NCBI RefSeq assembly: GCF_028282165.1
Contig: NZ_JANQIM010000014.1
Coordinates: 35,158 to 99,157, forward strand
Direction: 5' to 3'
DNA length: 64,000 nt
Source: Winogradskyella sp.
GTDB taxonomy: Bacteria > Bacteroidota > Bacteroidia > Flavobacteriales > Flavobacteriaceae
Shown: piece by piece, positions 25,980-35,879 of the stretch
How the letters are laid out: each line of letters starts with the position of its first letter
Numbering within the stretch: position 1 is the stretch's first letter
The notes under the pieces: model-generated
Told to the model about the DNA's origin: nothing
Database searches by the model: none
What the model saw: the letters and a program-made list of their open reading frames with translations, nothing else
Program-made: the position numbers and the translations under genes

Positions 25980-27008
25980 TTAACGCTTTAAATCAAGGTT
26001 GTCTGATTTAATTTCTAAAGCTTCTTTTCTTGATTTAATATTCAGTTTGCTGTAAATATTTCTTATATGGGTTTTAACAGTATTGATTTCGATGTGGTAT
26101 TCCTCAGATATTTCTTTGTTGGATTTGCCTTGTTGAAGCAGGCCAAGGATTTTTCGCTCCTGAACACTTAAAGATTTTAAGCGTCTTCGCGCTCTGGCCT
26201 TATTTTCTTTAACCAAGAAATGCGTCAAGAACCCTAATACAAAGGATAATACGCCTACCAGATATGGCTGGTAATTCTTAGTTTTTTTCGTTGGTAGTTG
26301 ATTTTTAAAAACCTTGAAATAATTGGAATCCTCCTCGGACCATTTATCCAAATAATTTGTGTAAAAGGCCTTGTTTAAGGAGTAGTTAGATTTAAAATCA
26401 CTCTTATGCAAGGCATACAGGGATACTAGAGGATGCTTACTGGTATCTGCCACAAACCTTAGCTTTTCATTAATTGCCTTTACAACAAACTCTTTTTTTA
26501 ATGTGGACAGGCCATAATCTGTACTGTCCTTATAATGGTATATTTTATCAATTTTTAGTAGGGATTGACTTGGCAGATGTTCTTTAATCTCAATGAGGTT
26601 AAGCAGTTTTTCTTTTCCAAGACTGACGATCTCAATATCGGAGTTTCTATTGGCAATGATGAATATGTGGTTTTCTTCACTTCCGCCTATGATTAAAGAA
26701 GCCTCAGGATCACTTTTTTTGGAGATATGAATCCTATAAAGTTGATCTTGCTCAATAAGATAATTGGTGGGAATAGAAAACCGCCCCAGACTATCAATTT
26801 TAGATTCTGCAATAATCATTTCATTAGAAATGGTATACAAATCATCAAAAGACTTAATGTGGGACAAGTAAACCGTTGGGCGCCATGAAGGCCCTAGTTC
26901 CAGAAGCCCACTTATGGCATGCACCTTTTCTTGGGAAAAGATTTTAGCATTTAATACTAACACTAAAATCAAGAATATGCCCTTAAAGTAATTTAATGTA
27001 AAATGCAC
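25980..27008 (-). CDS. Membrane-anchored LuxR-type regulator with exported sensor domain
   Basis: The 342-residue protein has an N-terminal signal peptide (ending KIFSQ), an extracytoplasmic domain of about 230 residues and one transmembrane helix (about 254-272). A LuxR helix-turn-helix at the C-terminus has LSVQERKILGLLQQGKSNKEISEEYHIEINTVKTHIRNIYSKL by region. The sensor domain begins with the HAISGLLELG block typical of TonB/DUF4369-like beta domains. This is a one-component transmembrane regulator. It follows two exported-protein genes on the same strand with 2- and 5-base gaps. Confidence 0.85.
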   Translation of the reverse strand: MHFTLNYFKGIFLILVLVLNAKIFSQEKVHAISGLLELGPSWRPTVYLSHIKSFDDLYTISNEMIIAESKIDSLGRFSIPTNYLIEQDQLYRIHISKKSDPEASLIIGGSEENHIFIIANRNSDIEIVSLGKEKLLNLIEIKEHLPSQSLLKIDKIYHYKDSTDYGLSTLKKEFVVKAINEKLRFVADTSKHPLVSLYALHKSDFKSNYSLNKAFYTNYLDKWSEEDSNYFKVFKNQLPTKKTKNYQPYLVGVLSFVLGFLTHFLVKENKARARRRLKSLSVQERKILGLLQQGKSNKEISEEYHIEINTVKTHIRNIYSKLNIKSRKEALEIKSDNLDLKR

Positions 27009-27010
27009 CG

Positions 27011-27460
27011 TTAAAACAAATTTTGATCATTACTAATAGTTATGTGACCTCTTGCTTGCCTCGGTATGATTTTAATCTCCCAGATTCCAGTTTGTGGGGC
27101 ATTAAATGTTTTATTCAATTGACCCGAGACAGCTTCAGAAATATAATTCTTATCTGTTGGCTTTTTGTCTTCAATATCGGAATAGCTCAAAATACTCTTG
27201 ACGGCAAAGTTTCCCTGGAGTTCACCATTTGGAGCATGAATTTCCACTGCCATTTCACCATAAATGATATTACAGCTTACACTTAGCATAAAACTGCTCA
27301 CCTCTTTTGTAATTTCAAAATCAATAATAGTAGTTTCAGAAAGTCTTGAAACCTCAATATTTCTTGTAATATTTTTATGGTTAGTGTTTTGAGCCATCAC
27401 TGGTCCCAGCATTAAAACAAGCAATACTAGCTTTGTGATATGTTTTACCAACTGATTCAT
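27011..27460 (-). CDS. Exported protein of unknown function
   Basis: The 149-residue protein has a signal peptide (ending PVMAQ) followed by a beta-rich domain; it ends IWEIKIIPRQARGHITISN. No family is recognised. It sits tightly between the hydrolase gene and the LuxR-type regulator gene, suggesting it is controlled with them. Confidence 0.65.
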   Translation of the reverse strand: MNQLVKHITKLVLLVLMLGPVMAQNTNHKNITRNIEVSRLSETTIIDFEITKEVSSFMLSVSCNIIYGEMAVEIHAPNGELQGNFAVKSILSYSDIEDKKPTDKNYISEAVSGQLNKTFNAPQTGIWEIKIIPRQARGHITISNDQNLF

Positions 27461-27465
27461 AGCAA

Positions 27466-28434
27466 CTATATTTTATTGTTTCGTTTAAAAAATTCTACTA
27501 TTTCCCATAATACACTGAAGGGTGTACCATGTCCGACATGGTCATAAGTTCTAAACTCAGCATTTACACCATGTAGTTTATATATAAGTTGACATTTTTC
27601 CCATCTCTCGGGAAGCATGGATTCGGACAATGCGTGATAAATAATCGCTCTTTCTTTATTATTGTATGCATCATCATACTTAACAGCATCATTTGTATCC
27701 TTAGTGCCCATATAGATGAATTGGGAAATATCTTTATAAGCATCAAAGTCAAATGGAGTGCCCATTATAGCTTCAAAATCCTTTATTCCTAATGGATAAT
27801 TTAGTTCTTTGCCTGCCAATTGTTCTTGTGGTAACATTAAAATACCGTTTAGCCCTCCTGTAGCTAAGGCCTTAATTATTTCTGGGTGCAAAAATGCAAA
27901 TCTGTTGATAAATGAGCCTGATGCAGAAAATCCGTTCATAAATATTTTTTCATGGATACTGTAATCACGCTGCCTTAATACATCCTTGGCATGCTCAATG
28001 ATCCTCATCAATTGAAGGTCTAACCTTTTGTATTTTACATCTTGGATTAGAATGGCATCTCTATCTAAAGTATGAGTGTATACCAGAGCCTTGCTCTGTG
28101 GTCGCGGAAAAATAGGAACGACGAGTGGAATGCCCATTTTTTGAGAAACCCAATTTCCTATAAAATAGTGCCCGCTAGCAAGCTTTTTGGCACTTCTTTC
28201 ATGCAGTTCAGAAGAATCGGTCGGGAACCCCGTATTATTGGTTTCAACCAACAGGTAATGCTTTTTGTCTTTTTCTATGTTCTTAGGAAGAAAAATCAAG
28301 TAATCATAATGAAAGCCCTTATCGGGTTGGGCATTAACCTTCATGAGAATACCGCGTTCTAGGTCTTCCATGTCCTGACCGTTTAAAACATAAACCAAAA
28401 GAAAGGCGGTTAATAACAATAATGTGTTTTTCAT
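27466..28434 (-). CDS. Exported alpha/beta hydrolase (esterase/depolymerase-like)
   Basis: The 322-residue protein has a signal peptide (ending VLNGQ) and an alpha/beta hydrolase body. It has the nucleophile elbow NGFSASGSF (Ser about 164), an Asp in YMGTKDTND, and a C-terminal His in HVGHGTPF. It resembles the PHB depolymerase/feruloyl-esterase-like group. It is the first gene of the three-gene minus-strand operon ending with the LuxR-type regulator. Confidence 0.78.
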   Translation of the reverse strand: MKNTLLLLTAFLLVYVLNGQDMEDLERGILMKVNAQPDKGFHYDYLIFLPKNIEKDKKHYLLVETNNTGFPTDSSELHERSAKKLASGHYFIGNWVSQKMGIPLVVPIFPRPQSKALVYTHTLDRDAILIQDVKYKRLDLQLMRIIEHAKDVLRQRDYSIHEKIFMNGFSASGSFINRFAFLHPEIIKALATGGLNGILMLPQEQLAGKELNYPLGIKDFEAIMGTPFDFDAYKDISQFIYMGTKDTNDAVKYDDAYNNKERAIIYHALSESMLPERWEKCQLIYKLHGVNAEFRTYDHVGHGTPFSVLWEIVEFFKRNNKI

Positions 28435-28610
28435 TGAAAAGAGCTTTTAAAAGTAAGACTAACAAATCTATGAACTCAACATTATTCAATGCGTTTAAAA
28501 ATGAATGATAATAGAGTTAAAAAGGGATTAAAAAATGATTACGCCTTTTAAAAACCATGTTGTATCACTAATTACTGATAGTTTTCTTTGCGGTAAGATG
28601 GCTATTTAAA

Positions 28611-29183
28611 TCATCTTATTTTTATTTCCTTAACCAATGATGAAATGGGAATAGCATAAACATCTTCCTTTTTAAGTAAAAAAATGACATTGTTGGTTTT
28701 ACCGATTAATTTGCCAGTTTTTACTTCATTATCGACAAGCCTTACCGTAATCTCTTTTTGATTAAGAACCTTTTCTTTGGCGTATTTTCCATAAATGGTC
28801 GCTGATAGATACAGATAAAGCATTGCACTAATTAAAAACATACCATTTCTGTATAGACCAAACCAACTTCGTTTGTCCATTCCGAAATTAAGAAAGGAGT
28901 ACGATCTAGGCCATTTTCTCTTCCAAATAGAATCTAGTTTAAAAAGGATGAACACAAAAAAAATCGACAGTAAGGAAAAGGTAAGTACATAAATCTCAGA
29001 GAATGGTGTCATTAAGAAATCAAAAATATCCCCATAATCAAATATGTCTATATCAAATTCCGAATACTTTTTATAACTAAACATCATCCCTATGCCAACC
29101 GCGACAACATAAGAAATACTTATTACAGCTTGTATTTCTTTAATGATTAGCTCATAAGCATCTTTTATTAATCCTTCTTTCAT
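28611..29183 (-). CDS. Membrane protein of unknown function
   Basis: The 190-residue protein has three hydrophobic helices (about 19-36, 63-84, 116-132) and a C-terminal soluble tail with a small beta-rich pattern (KTGKLIGKTNNVIFLLKKED), compatible with an SH3-like fold. No family is recognised. The flanking gaps (28435-28610 and 29184-29459) show no other gene. Confidence 0.65.
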   Translation of the reverse strand: MKEGLIKDAYELIIKEIQAVISISYVVAVGIGMMFSYKKYSEFDIDIFDYGDIFDFLMTPFSEIYVLTFSLLSIFFVFILFKLDSIWKRKWPRSYSFLNFGMDKRSWFGLYRNGMFLISAMLYLYLSATIYGKYAKEKVLNQKEITVRLVDNEVKTGKLIGKTNNVIFLLKKEDVYAIPISSLVKEIKIR

Positions 29184-29459
29184 GAATCATTTGTTTAGAA
29201 ACAAGTTGGTTAATGATTTATAGACAAAATACTAAAACAATATTTCATCAGTGGTACTAAATGTAGATCATTACTCTAATTCCACAATTTAAATGTACTG
29301 AATTTATTTAGGAAATGACTCAGACTTTAATAGAATGAAATTATCAACTAAAGCATAGCAATTATTTACATTAACGATGGTCGGCAAAAACTTTTGTGTA
29401 AAATTTTTGTAATGTTTGATTAAAATCCAAGTATATATTAAAAAAGAGATGACAATCTT

Positions 29460-29990
29460 ATGAATGTATCGGATGAAATTATAATGCATAAAGTTAAAGA
29501 AGGAGATGTAGATCGGCTTGCGCTGCTTTTTGAACGTTATCATATGGAGTTGTACAATTTTTTTTTAAAGACGTCTTCAGATCCTCATTTAAGCTCAGAT
29601 CTTACCCAAATAGTATTTTACAGAATTCTTAAGTACAAGAAATCTTATGATCAAAACAAGCGCTTTAGAACCTGGATGTATATGATTGCGAGGAATTCTA
29701 GAATTGATGCATATAAAAAGAATAAGACAAACATACTCGGTGATGATTTCATTCTTAGCAAAGCTGATAGAAATGAAGATCTGCCGTATGATAATGAAGA
29801 GTCGATAAACCAAGTTCAAAAAGCGTTATCTCGTTTGTCACACGAAAAACGTGAGTTGATAACAATGAGTTTTTATCTGAATATGCCATCAAAAGATATA
29901 GCATTGGTTTTAAAAATTACTGAGAATAATGCTAGAGTTAGGTTGCACAGGGCAATAGGCGATTTACGTGAAATTTATAATAAACTCTAA
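29460..29990 (+). CDS. ECF-type sigma-70 factor
   Basis: The 176-residue protein has sigma region 2 (about 20-85, with DLTQIVFYRILKYKKSY and RTWMYMIARN) and region 4 (about 120-172, with PSKDIALVLKITENNARVRLHRA as the helix-turn-helix). It opens an operon with a membrane HEAT-repeat protein 5 bases downstream. Confidence 0.9.
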   Translation: MNVSDEIIMHKVKEGDVDRLALLFERYHMELYNFFLKTSSDPHLSSDLTQIVFYRILKYKKSYDQNKRFRTWMYMIARNSRIDAYKKNKTNILGDDFILSKADRNEDLPYDNEESINQVQKALSRLSHEKRELITMSFYLNMPSKDIALVLKITENNARVRLHRAIGDLREIYNKL

Positions 29991-29995
29991 TAACG

Positions 29996-30805
29996 ATGAA
30001 AGATATAGAATTTGAGCAAAGAGCAATGGATTATATAAGAAGCGAACTAAGCACAAAGCAGATGCAAGAGTTTAATGACTTTTTAAAAACAAATCCTATT
30101 AAAAACAAAGAATTTAACGACTTAAAGACATTTTGGCAATCCTTAAAAAACAATTTGGATGACACGCCCAAAACCGAAATTAAAAAGGGGTTTTATAGTA
30201 TGCTGTCTTCAAAGCAAGTCGATAAGAAAAACGCTGATTTTAATCTTCTGAATCTAGAGTTCTTTTTGAAAAAAATATTTCCTGTTAGAAACCTAACTCA
30301 ATTAACCATAATTTTTGCGGTTGTATTTATTAGTGGCATCATTGGATATAATTTAAAGTCTGACACAGGTTTGCAAGATCAGTTAAATGCATACGATCAA
30401 AAGATAGCGAGTCTAAATATAGAGTTAACAGAGTTAAAACTTAGAAGTGTATCGACTACGGACAGAATTCAGGCAATACATACCTTAAAATCTGTTAATG
30501 ATAATGATGATGCAATTGTAAGTATCCTTTTGAATAAATTGCTTTATGACGACAACCTGCATGTTAGAATTGCTGCAGGAAAATCGTTAATGGCATTTAG
30601 TCAAAATATCGATTTAGTTCCAATAATTATTAAAGCTATTAGGAATGAAAAGGAATTTTTAGTACTGGCAACTCTAATTGATAATCTCATCTCTTTAGAC
30701 AAGGACGCCGCCAAAAATGAGATTTACAAAATATATAACAGCGGATCTTCAAGCCCCGAATTTAAAATTATTTACAGTGATATTCTTCAATCAAAATCCA
30801 TATAA
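29996..30805 (+). CDS. Membrane HEAT-repeat protein, likely anti-sigma factor
   Basis: The 269-residue protein has an N-terminal cytoplasmic helical part (about 1-95), one transmembrane helix (about 99-117), a short coiled coil, and HEAT-like repeats to the end (for example DNLHVRIAAGKSLMAF). There is no zinc-binding H-x-x-x-C-x-x-C motif. Its position directly after the ECF sigma gene argues for a sigma regulator, with the HEAT domain outside the membrane as sensor or interaction module. This role is inferred from context. Confidence 0.72.
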   Translation: MKDIEFEQRAMDYIRSELSTKQMQEFNDFLKTNPIKNKEFNDLKTFWQSLKNNLDDTPKTEIKKGFYSMLSSKQVDKKNADFNLLNLEFFLKKIFPVRNLTQLTIIFAVVFISGIIGYNLKSDTGLQDQLNAYDQKIASLNIELTELKLRSVSTTDRIQAIHTLKSVNDNDDAIVSILLNKLLYDDNLHVRIAAGKSLMAFSQNIDLVPIIIKAIRNEKEFLVLATLIDNLISLDKDAAKNEIYKIYNSGSSSPEFKIIYSDILQSKSI

Positions 30806-30806
30806 G

Positions 30807-31499
30807 ATGAACTATTTTAAAATTGCCGTAGTGTTTATAGCACTTATTTCAGGAATAAATAAAATATGTTCTCAGAATGAGGTTAGAACCCTTGAAAGAA
30901 CAACCTCTTACATTCTGGGCCATAACATATATCTTGAATTGGACTATGTTGATGTAGTTAATGTAAGGTATTGGAAAAAGGACTCTATAAAACTTGTAGC
31001 CTCAGTAGATTTGACTGGTGAAAAAGGCTTAACTAAAAATGATGATTTTGAACTTCAAATCACAAACGCTAATGGGAAGCACAATCTTCTCGGAAAAGTA
31101 TTAAATCAAACAGCTCATTATGTTTACAAGAAAGATGCGTCAGACTATAAGCCACAAGGGGCTTATAAAGAAAAGGTTTTGATCGTTGGAACTCAAATAG
31201 AACTATTTATACCCATGAATGCAAATTTAGAAACTAAGGTTGTGGGTATGGGAGATATTGAAATAGATCATAATGGTGCAAATTTGCTGGCTTCAACAAT
31301 TGGAAATATCACCCTAAAAATTGACAAGGCGGTAAATGCAGATATAAATATACATTCTCAATTTGGGGGTGTTGAGATGGACGAACGTTTAAATATCATT
31401 GAAAGTCAATTAGATGAAATCTATAAATTAAATAAAGGTGGAGATATTTTAATCTCTTTTTCTGCGTTTGGCACAATTACAATCTTACCGAAAAACTAA
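30807..31499 (+). CDS. Exported beta-rich protein (GIN/adhesin-head-like)
   Basis: The start is ATG 30807 (MNYFKIAVVFIALISGI...), one base after the previous stop, giving 230 residues with a signal peptide. The body has repeated short strands (METKVVGMGDIEIDHNG-like, STIGNITLKID, INIHSQFGGVEM). These resemble the right-handed beta structure of DUF2807/GIN-domain proteins. It is the third gene of the ECF operon. Confidence 0.65.
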   Translation: MNYFKIAVVFIALISGINKICSQNEVRTLERTTSYILGHNIYLELDYVDVVNVRYWKKDSIKLVASVDLTGEKGLTKNDDFELQITNANGKHNLLGKVLNQTAHYVYKKDASDYKPQGAYKEKVLIVGTQIELFIPMNANLETKVVGMGDIEIDHNGANLLASTIGNITLKIDKAVNADINIHSQFGGVEMDERLNIIESQLDEIYKLNKGGDILISFSAFGTITILPKN

Positions 31500-31521
31500 C
31501 AACTTTAAATACCAAGATAAA

Positions 31522-33021
31522 ATGAAAAATAGTAAGTTATACCTACTAATACTTCTCTTATTGTCTTCGCTTAATGGTATCTGTCAAGAGTTACTTTTAA
31601 CGAAACGGCAAATGCTAGAAGACTTTGATGAAACCATAGAGTACATTAATGCATTTGCAGTACATAAAGATCTCAATGCAGTAAGGCTTGGCATCGATTA
31701 TGATAATGAGTATTTAAACCTAAGAAATCAAATAACAGAAGAAACCACAATTTGTGAGTTTAAATCTATTATCAATAAATCCTTACGCCTTGTTCAAGAT
31801 ATGCACTGTAGCTTTATGCCTTACAGCTATTTAAAAAAATGGGGGAAGTATCAAAAAAAGTTCAATTTTAAAGACGATCAGAGTTTCGAACATATAAAAG
31901 ACCTAGAAGATAAATGCGGGGAAACCTTAGGTAGTTTGTTAATTCCCATCATTTATGAGAATAACCATTACAAAGTCTATGCGGACTTTACCTATAAGGA
32001 TTTAAGAATTAAAAAAGGCGCCAAAATTATTGCGTATAATGATGGGAAAATTGAAGATTTTATATCCCAAGATTATTCTAGAGTATGGCCTGTCTATATT
32101 AATAATTCTCTTAATCAACAATATAACAAATGGTTTTACCATTATGGAGATGATGATTTTTCATTAACTATTGAAGATAAATCATCAATAAGAACAATTG
32201 GGTTCTCCCTAAAAGACACAGTGAGTTTAAAAGTAAAGCCCTTGAGGGAAGTTTATTATGGATCTCAGAAAAAAGAGCAGGCTATCTACTTCAAGCACAG
32301 TAAAACACTTTATATAGGTATGCCTTTTATGGATAAAAAGCAAGGACAATCAATCATTAAAAAAATAGACAGCCTAAATGAAGCTCACGGAGATTTTGAA
32401 AAAGTTATAGTTGATATTCGCGGCAATAGTGGAGGAACTGATGTGTGTTGGAGAAGTGTTCTTAGTCATTTAATCTCAGATAAAATAAGTCTTCACATAG
32501 ATCTAAAGTATAAACATAACCCTAAAGTTCTCAGTCACTACAATAATGGCAAGGCAGTTAAAGCAGAACGAATTTCGCTTCTAGATAATCAAATCTATTG
32601 GACAGAATCATTCAAAGAATTTACATTACTACCCAGCGAAAAATCTATCAGGCATAAGGGAAAAATTTATGTACTCCAAGATAGCTTTATTTATTCGTCG
32701 GCAGGTAATTTTTCAAACTTTTGCTTGCATAGCGATCAATTAGTTTCGGTTGGAGCTACCACTGATTTAGTTGGTGGTCTGCAAACAGATCCATTATTTT
32801 TTAAGTTGAAACACTCTAGCTTAATATTTAGAATAGAACCAATGTTGGATTTTTCTGGAGTAGAATCAGTTCAAGATTTTTCACATAATAAGGTGGAAGT
32901 AGAGATGCCTATGACCATAGAAGACTATCACCTAAGAACGACCTATCCAGGTGATCTTTACAGTAAAGCGTTTTTAATTAACCATGATAGACTGGTGAAT
33001 TATGTTTTGAATGATGAATAG
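31522..33021 (+). CDS. S41 family peptidase-like exported protein
   Basis: The start is ATG 31522 (MKNSKLYLLILLLLSSLNG), giving 499 residues with a signal peptide. The C-terminal half carries the S41 tail-specific protease core: VIVDIRGNSGGTD and IYSSAGNFSNFCLH. The serine region is followed by SVGATTDLVGG, compatible with the S41 Ser-Lys/Tyr-type site, but I cannot place all catalytic residues. It ends the ECF operon. Confidence 0.75.
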   Translation: MKNSKLYLLILLLLSSLNGICQELLLTKRQMLEDFDETIEYINAFAVHKDLNAVRLGIDYDNEYLNLRNQITEETTICEFKSIINKSLRLVQDMHCSFMPYSYLKKWGKYQKKFNFKDDQSFEHIKDLEDKCGETLGSLLIPIIYENNHYKVYADFTYKDLRIKKGAKIIAYNDGKIEDFISQDYSRVWPVYINNSLNQQYNKWFYHYGDDDFSLTIEDKSSIRTIGFSLKDTVSLKVKPLREVYYGSQKKEQAIYFKHSKTLYIGMPFMDKKQGQSIIKKIDSLNEAHGDFEKVIVDIRGNSGGTDVCWRSVLSHLISDKISLHIDLKYKHNPKVLSHYNNGKAVKAERISLLDNQIYWTESFKEFTLLPSEKSIRHKGKIYVLQDSFIYSSAGNFSNFCLHSDQLVSVGATTDLVGGLQTDPLFFKLKHSSLIFRIEPMLDFSGVESVQDFSHNKVEVEMPMTIEDYHLRTTYPGDLYSKAFLINHDRLVNYVLNDE

Positions 33022-33152
33022 TTTTTGTTTTAGTTGCTGTTAAAAGGGATGCTTCAATTACAAATTTATGAAAAGCAAATCTTCCTTACCATTCGGTTCT
33101 ACAAATGACATTTTTGTAATTAGCAATATTTGAAACCCAATGGTCAGCTATT

Positions 33153-33473
33153 TTGTTTTCCTTGTGTTGGCGTGATCAACGGTTTCTGAAAAGTCTGAAC
33201 GGTCTTAATGTTTTAAAAGAACATCAAGACATTAAAATACCAACCTTAGCTCTTTACGGAAGTTCCGATTTAACAGCTATAGGTGGAGATGATGGAGTGA
33301 GTGTCATTGCCGAAGCCATAAATCAAGTGGCTCCCGGCAATGGCCATTTTAAAGTTATTGAGGATACCAATCATCATCTTTCCAAGGTTGTACAACTAAT
33401 ATTAAGGTGCATCGTTCTAAAAGAGTTGTTCAAGATGCCATGCTTAATTATAATCCATAGATCGTTGAAATAA
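33153..33473 (+). pseudogene. Remnant of an alpha/beta hydrolase gene
   Basis: The in-frame part (RFLKSLNGLNVLKEHQDIK then PTLALYGSSDLTAIGGDDG and VIEDTNHHLSKV) is the C-terminal third of an alpha/beta hydrolase, holding the acid and His strands. The nucleophile part is missing. After position about 33400 the homology-like sequence (KRVVQDAMLNYNP) continues in another frame and meets a stop. It is a truncated and frameshifted gene, not a functional one. Nothing else is recognised in 33474-33689. Confidence 0.65.
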
Positions 33474-33689
33474 CACATTAGTGGATAAGTAGTTTAACTA
33501 ATTGATCTAAAATTGCACAAAGGGGACAACGAAAGCTGGGTTGCTAGTTGATTGTGTTGTATTTGACTGTTTTATGAGGTTGTTCGGTTAATAGCTCTGA
33601 CCTTATGTCAGAAACGCAATCCAGCTTGTTCCTTTAAAAATAAATTTGCTACACTACCACTAGATACTTTTCCATTAGACCGATAGACG

Positions 33690-34682
33690 TCAGTTAGTCA
33701 ACCATTTAAGTATACCTTGTATAAAAACCGTGTTGTTCTTGGCCAGAGGAGCATTAAAACCCATTGGAACTTTATCCTTTCCATATAGTTGAGTGGTAAA
33801 CATGGCTGCTTCAGCAAAAAAGGCCACCTTTCCTTTGCCAAAAGTAGCTACTGCTCCTTGTGACCAATCGGTTAAATCACTTATCATAACGATATCTTCA
33901 CTGCCATTATTTGTGTATTTCTTTGGCAATATTGCCATGTAATCATTATTTAAATCGAAAACTGAAATAGCAGACTTATTCTCTATTTTAAAACAATGAC
34001 CCGTAAAGGACATAATCGAATCTAATTTTGGTTTACCGATGATCTCTGTACCAATTGTTGTTAAGGTTTTTTCATGTTTAGTATAACTATACCAACCTTT
34101 CTTAGACTCCTTTTTTATTACGAAAGAATTGGATGAAGTAAAGCCAAATGCTTTAGATAGATTTGATATAGCTTCTGGAAAAGGAAAATGGTCGGCTATC
34201 AACAAAAGTGAACCTCCATTTTTTACCCAGGTAACAATTGTATCTATTTCACGCTCCGAAAATGCCTGCAATATTGGAGAATTCCAATCAGACACATTAG
34301 TTTCGCTTATAGCATTTGCGATGACCAATACTTTTGGTTGGTTTTGATTAAGCGACGAAATATCCTCTAGCTCATCCACCTTATAGCCATCATATTCTAA
34401 TAATTCACCAAAAGGCTTAAATCGATCTTGTAAAGTATGATAATTATTATGCCCCTTATCGATATAAACCAGAGGTCCAGAAGACTTAGAATAGGATTTG
34501 TTAGGTATTGTTTGCAAAAAAAGTGAATCTAAATTGAACGATTCTTCTTGGCTCGAGGATGTGGTTAAAACCATCAAGAATAAAAATACAGATAGAATAA
34601 ACTTAACCTTTAATAGATTTCCATGTTTTATTGGCATATCAAAAACAGTATTCATTAGACGACTTTTAGATTTATTATTCAA
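33690..34682 (-). CDS. Exported DUF4350-like protein
   Basis: This 330-residue protein has a hydrophobic export signal at about 26-43 (VKFILSVFLFLMVLTTSSSQ). The true start may therefore be a later Met, such as Met16. The body has a Rossmann-like, glutamine-amidotransferase-like pattern: VYIDKGHNNYH, KVLVIANAIS, WVKNGGSLLLIADHFPF, GKGKVAFFAEAAMF. This fits DUF4350-type domains. The function is unknown. Confidence 0.7.
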   Translation of the reverse strand: MNNKSKSRLMNTVFDMPIKHGNLLKVKFILSVFLFLMVLTTSSSQEESFNLDSLFLQTIPNKSYSKSSGPLVYIDKGHNNYHTLQDRFKPFGELLEYDGYKVDELEDISSLNQNQPKVLVIANAISETNVSDWNSPILQAFSEREIDTIVTWVKNGGSLLLIADHFPFPEAISNLSKAFGFTSSNSFVIKKESKKGWYSYTKHEKTLTTIGTEIIGKPKLDSIMSFTGHCFKIENKSAISVFDLNNDYMAILPKKYTNNGSEDIVMISDLTDWSQGAVATFGKGKVAFFAEAAMFTTQLYGKDKVPMGFNAPLAKNNTVFIQGILKWLTN

Positions 34683-34752
34683 CTAAAGTCATGTGTCAAA
34701 TTACACAAAACTTAAAATCCAGTGACATTTATTTTACAATAGTTGTATCAAA

Positions 34753-35568
34753 CTATTGACGTTTAACCTTATTTATTGAATTGGTTCGGCTATTCTCAAT
34801 TAATTCGATGCTCAAGCCCTGTCCAGGTATATAAAACTTAACAACCTGATTTGGTGCTGCTGTATTAATCCAGATTCTATTATCAATTATCCCACCTGTA
34901 TCTAAATATAATGCATTGGTATTAAACTCCCCCGCAGGCACCTTAACCTTTTCAAATGATTCATAGAATAAATTGGCAACTGTTGTTTGAAGATTATCTG
35001 AAAAAAGCATCTTAAAATTGATGTTATCTCCATCTTTTAAGGACATTAAATTTACTAACATGTAAAGCTCTTCTCTAAATATATCGTACCGGATAACAGA
35101 ATCGACCTTTCTATCAATGATATTTTTCCCATTTCTATTGAACTTGTAATGTCCTTGTATCCTTTCTGTAGAATTCTCTAAGTCTATATTCATAGAAGTT
35201 GTTCTTGTTTTGATATCAGTTTTTAAAGAGGATAAAATGTTCTTTTTTATATCATAAGTCATCTTGGCGGTCTCATGAATGCTGCCATCGTTAAACTTTG
35301 AGGTGTCTATAGATATTACCTTATTGTCTCTCAATTCTGTATAAAAAACCATAGAGCCTATTTGTTTATTAAGAGAATCTTTAATTACGTAGTAGTTTAT
35401 ACAACTGTAATCACTTGGTATACTCATAGCTTTCCCAAGCCAGTCAAAAGAAATAGTTTTGACATTAATTCGACGGTTACAAGAATAAAACAATACGAGT
35501 ACTAAGGCCAATATCCTAACAAGATTTAAATTTTTCCTTGAATGCGTTTTACTCATAGTATAAATCAA
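34753..35568 (-). CDS. Lipoprotein, DUF3108-like
   Basis: The 271-residue protein has a hydrophobic segment ending FYSC near residue 30, so it is a probable lipoprotein. The beta-rich body contains KVPAGEFNTNALYL and IWINTAAPNQVVKFYIPGQG, the typical pattern of DUF3108-like exported proteins. No enzymatic function is known. It lies beside another exported-protein gene on the same strand, divergent from an AraC gene. The 35569-35879 gap holds only presumed divergent promoters. Confidence 0.6.
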   Translation of the reverse strand: MIYTMSKTHSRKNLNLVRILALVLVLFYSCNRRINVKTISFDWLGKAMSIPSDYSCINYYVIKDSLNKQIGSMVFYTELRDNKVISIDTSKFNDGSIHETAKMTYDIKKNILSSLKTDIKTRTTSMNIDLENSTERIQGHYKFNRNGKNIIDRKVDSVIRYDIFREELYMLVNLMSLKDGDNINFKMLFSDNLQTTVANLFYESFEKVKVPAGEFNTNALYLDTGGIIDNRIWINTAAPNQVVKFYIPGQGLSIELIENSRTNSINKVKRQ

Positions 35569-35879
35569 TTAAAATAATATATGATGATAAAAAATGTTAG
35601 GATTTAAATCATTTCAATTGTTGCTTTTTTAATTTGTCAAAGGCGAATAGATTGGTTATAATAGTTAAGATTTTTCAATACAAAAAAAGCTTAAATTTAA
35701 CATCACTTTTTCGAAAAGACCAAATTTGTCTTAAATTAGCGTATAGCATATTAATACGAGAAATAAAGGCTCCTTTTCACGATTGATTATTAGCTAATAA
35801 CAAAATGAAATATTTAGATTTTGTTTAAGTCTTTAAATATAAATTTCATTAATTCAAAAATTAAGACTTCTTGAGGTCA

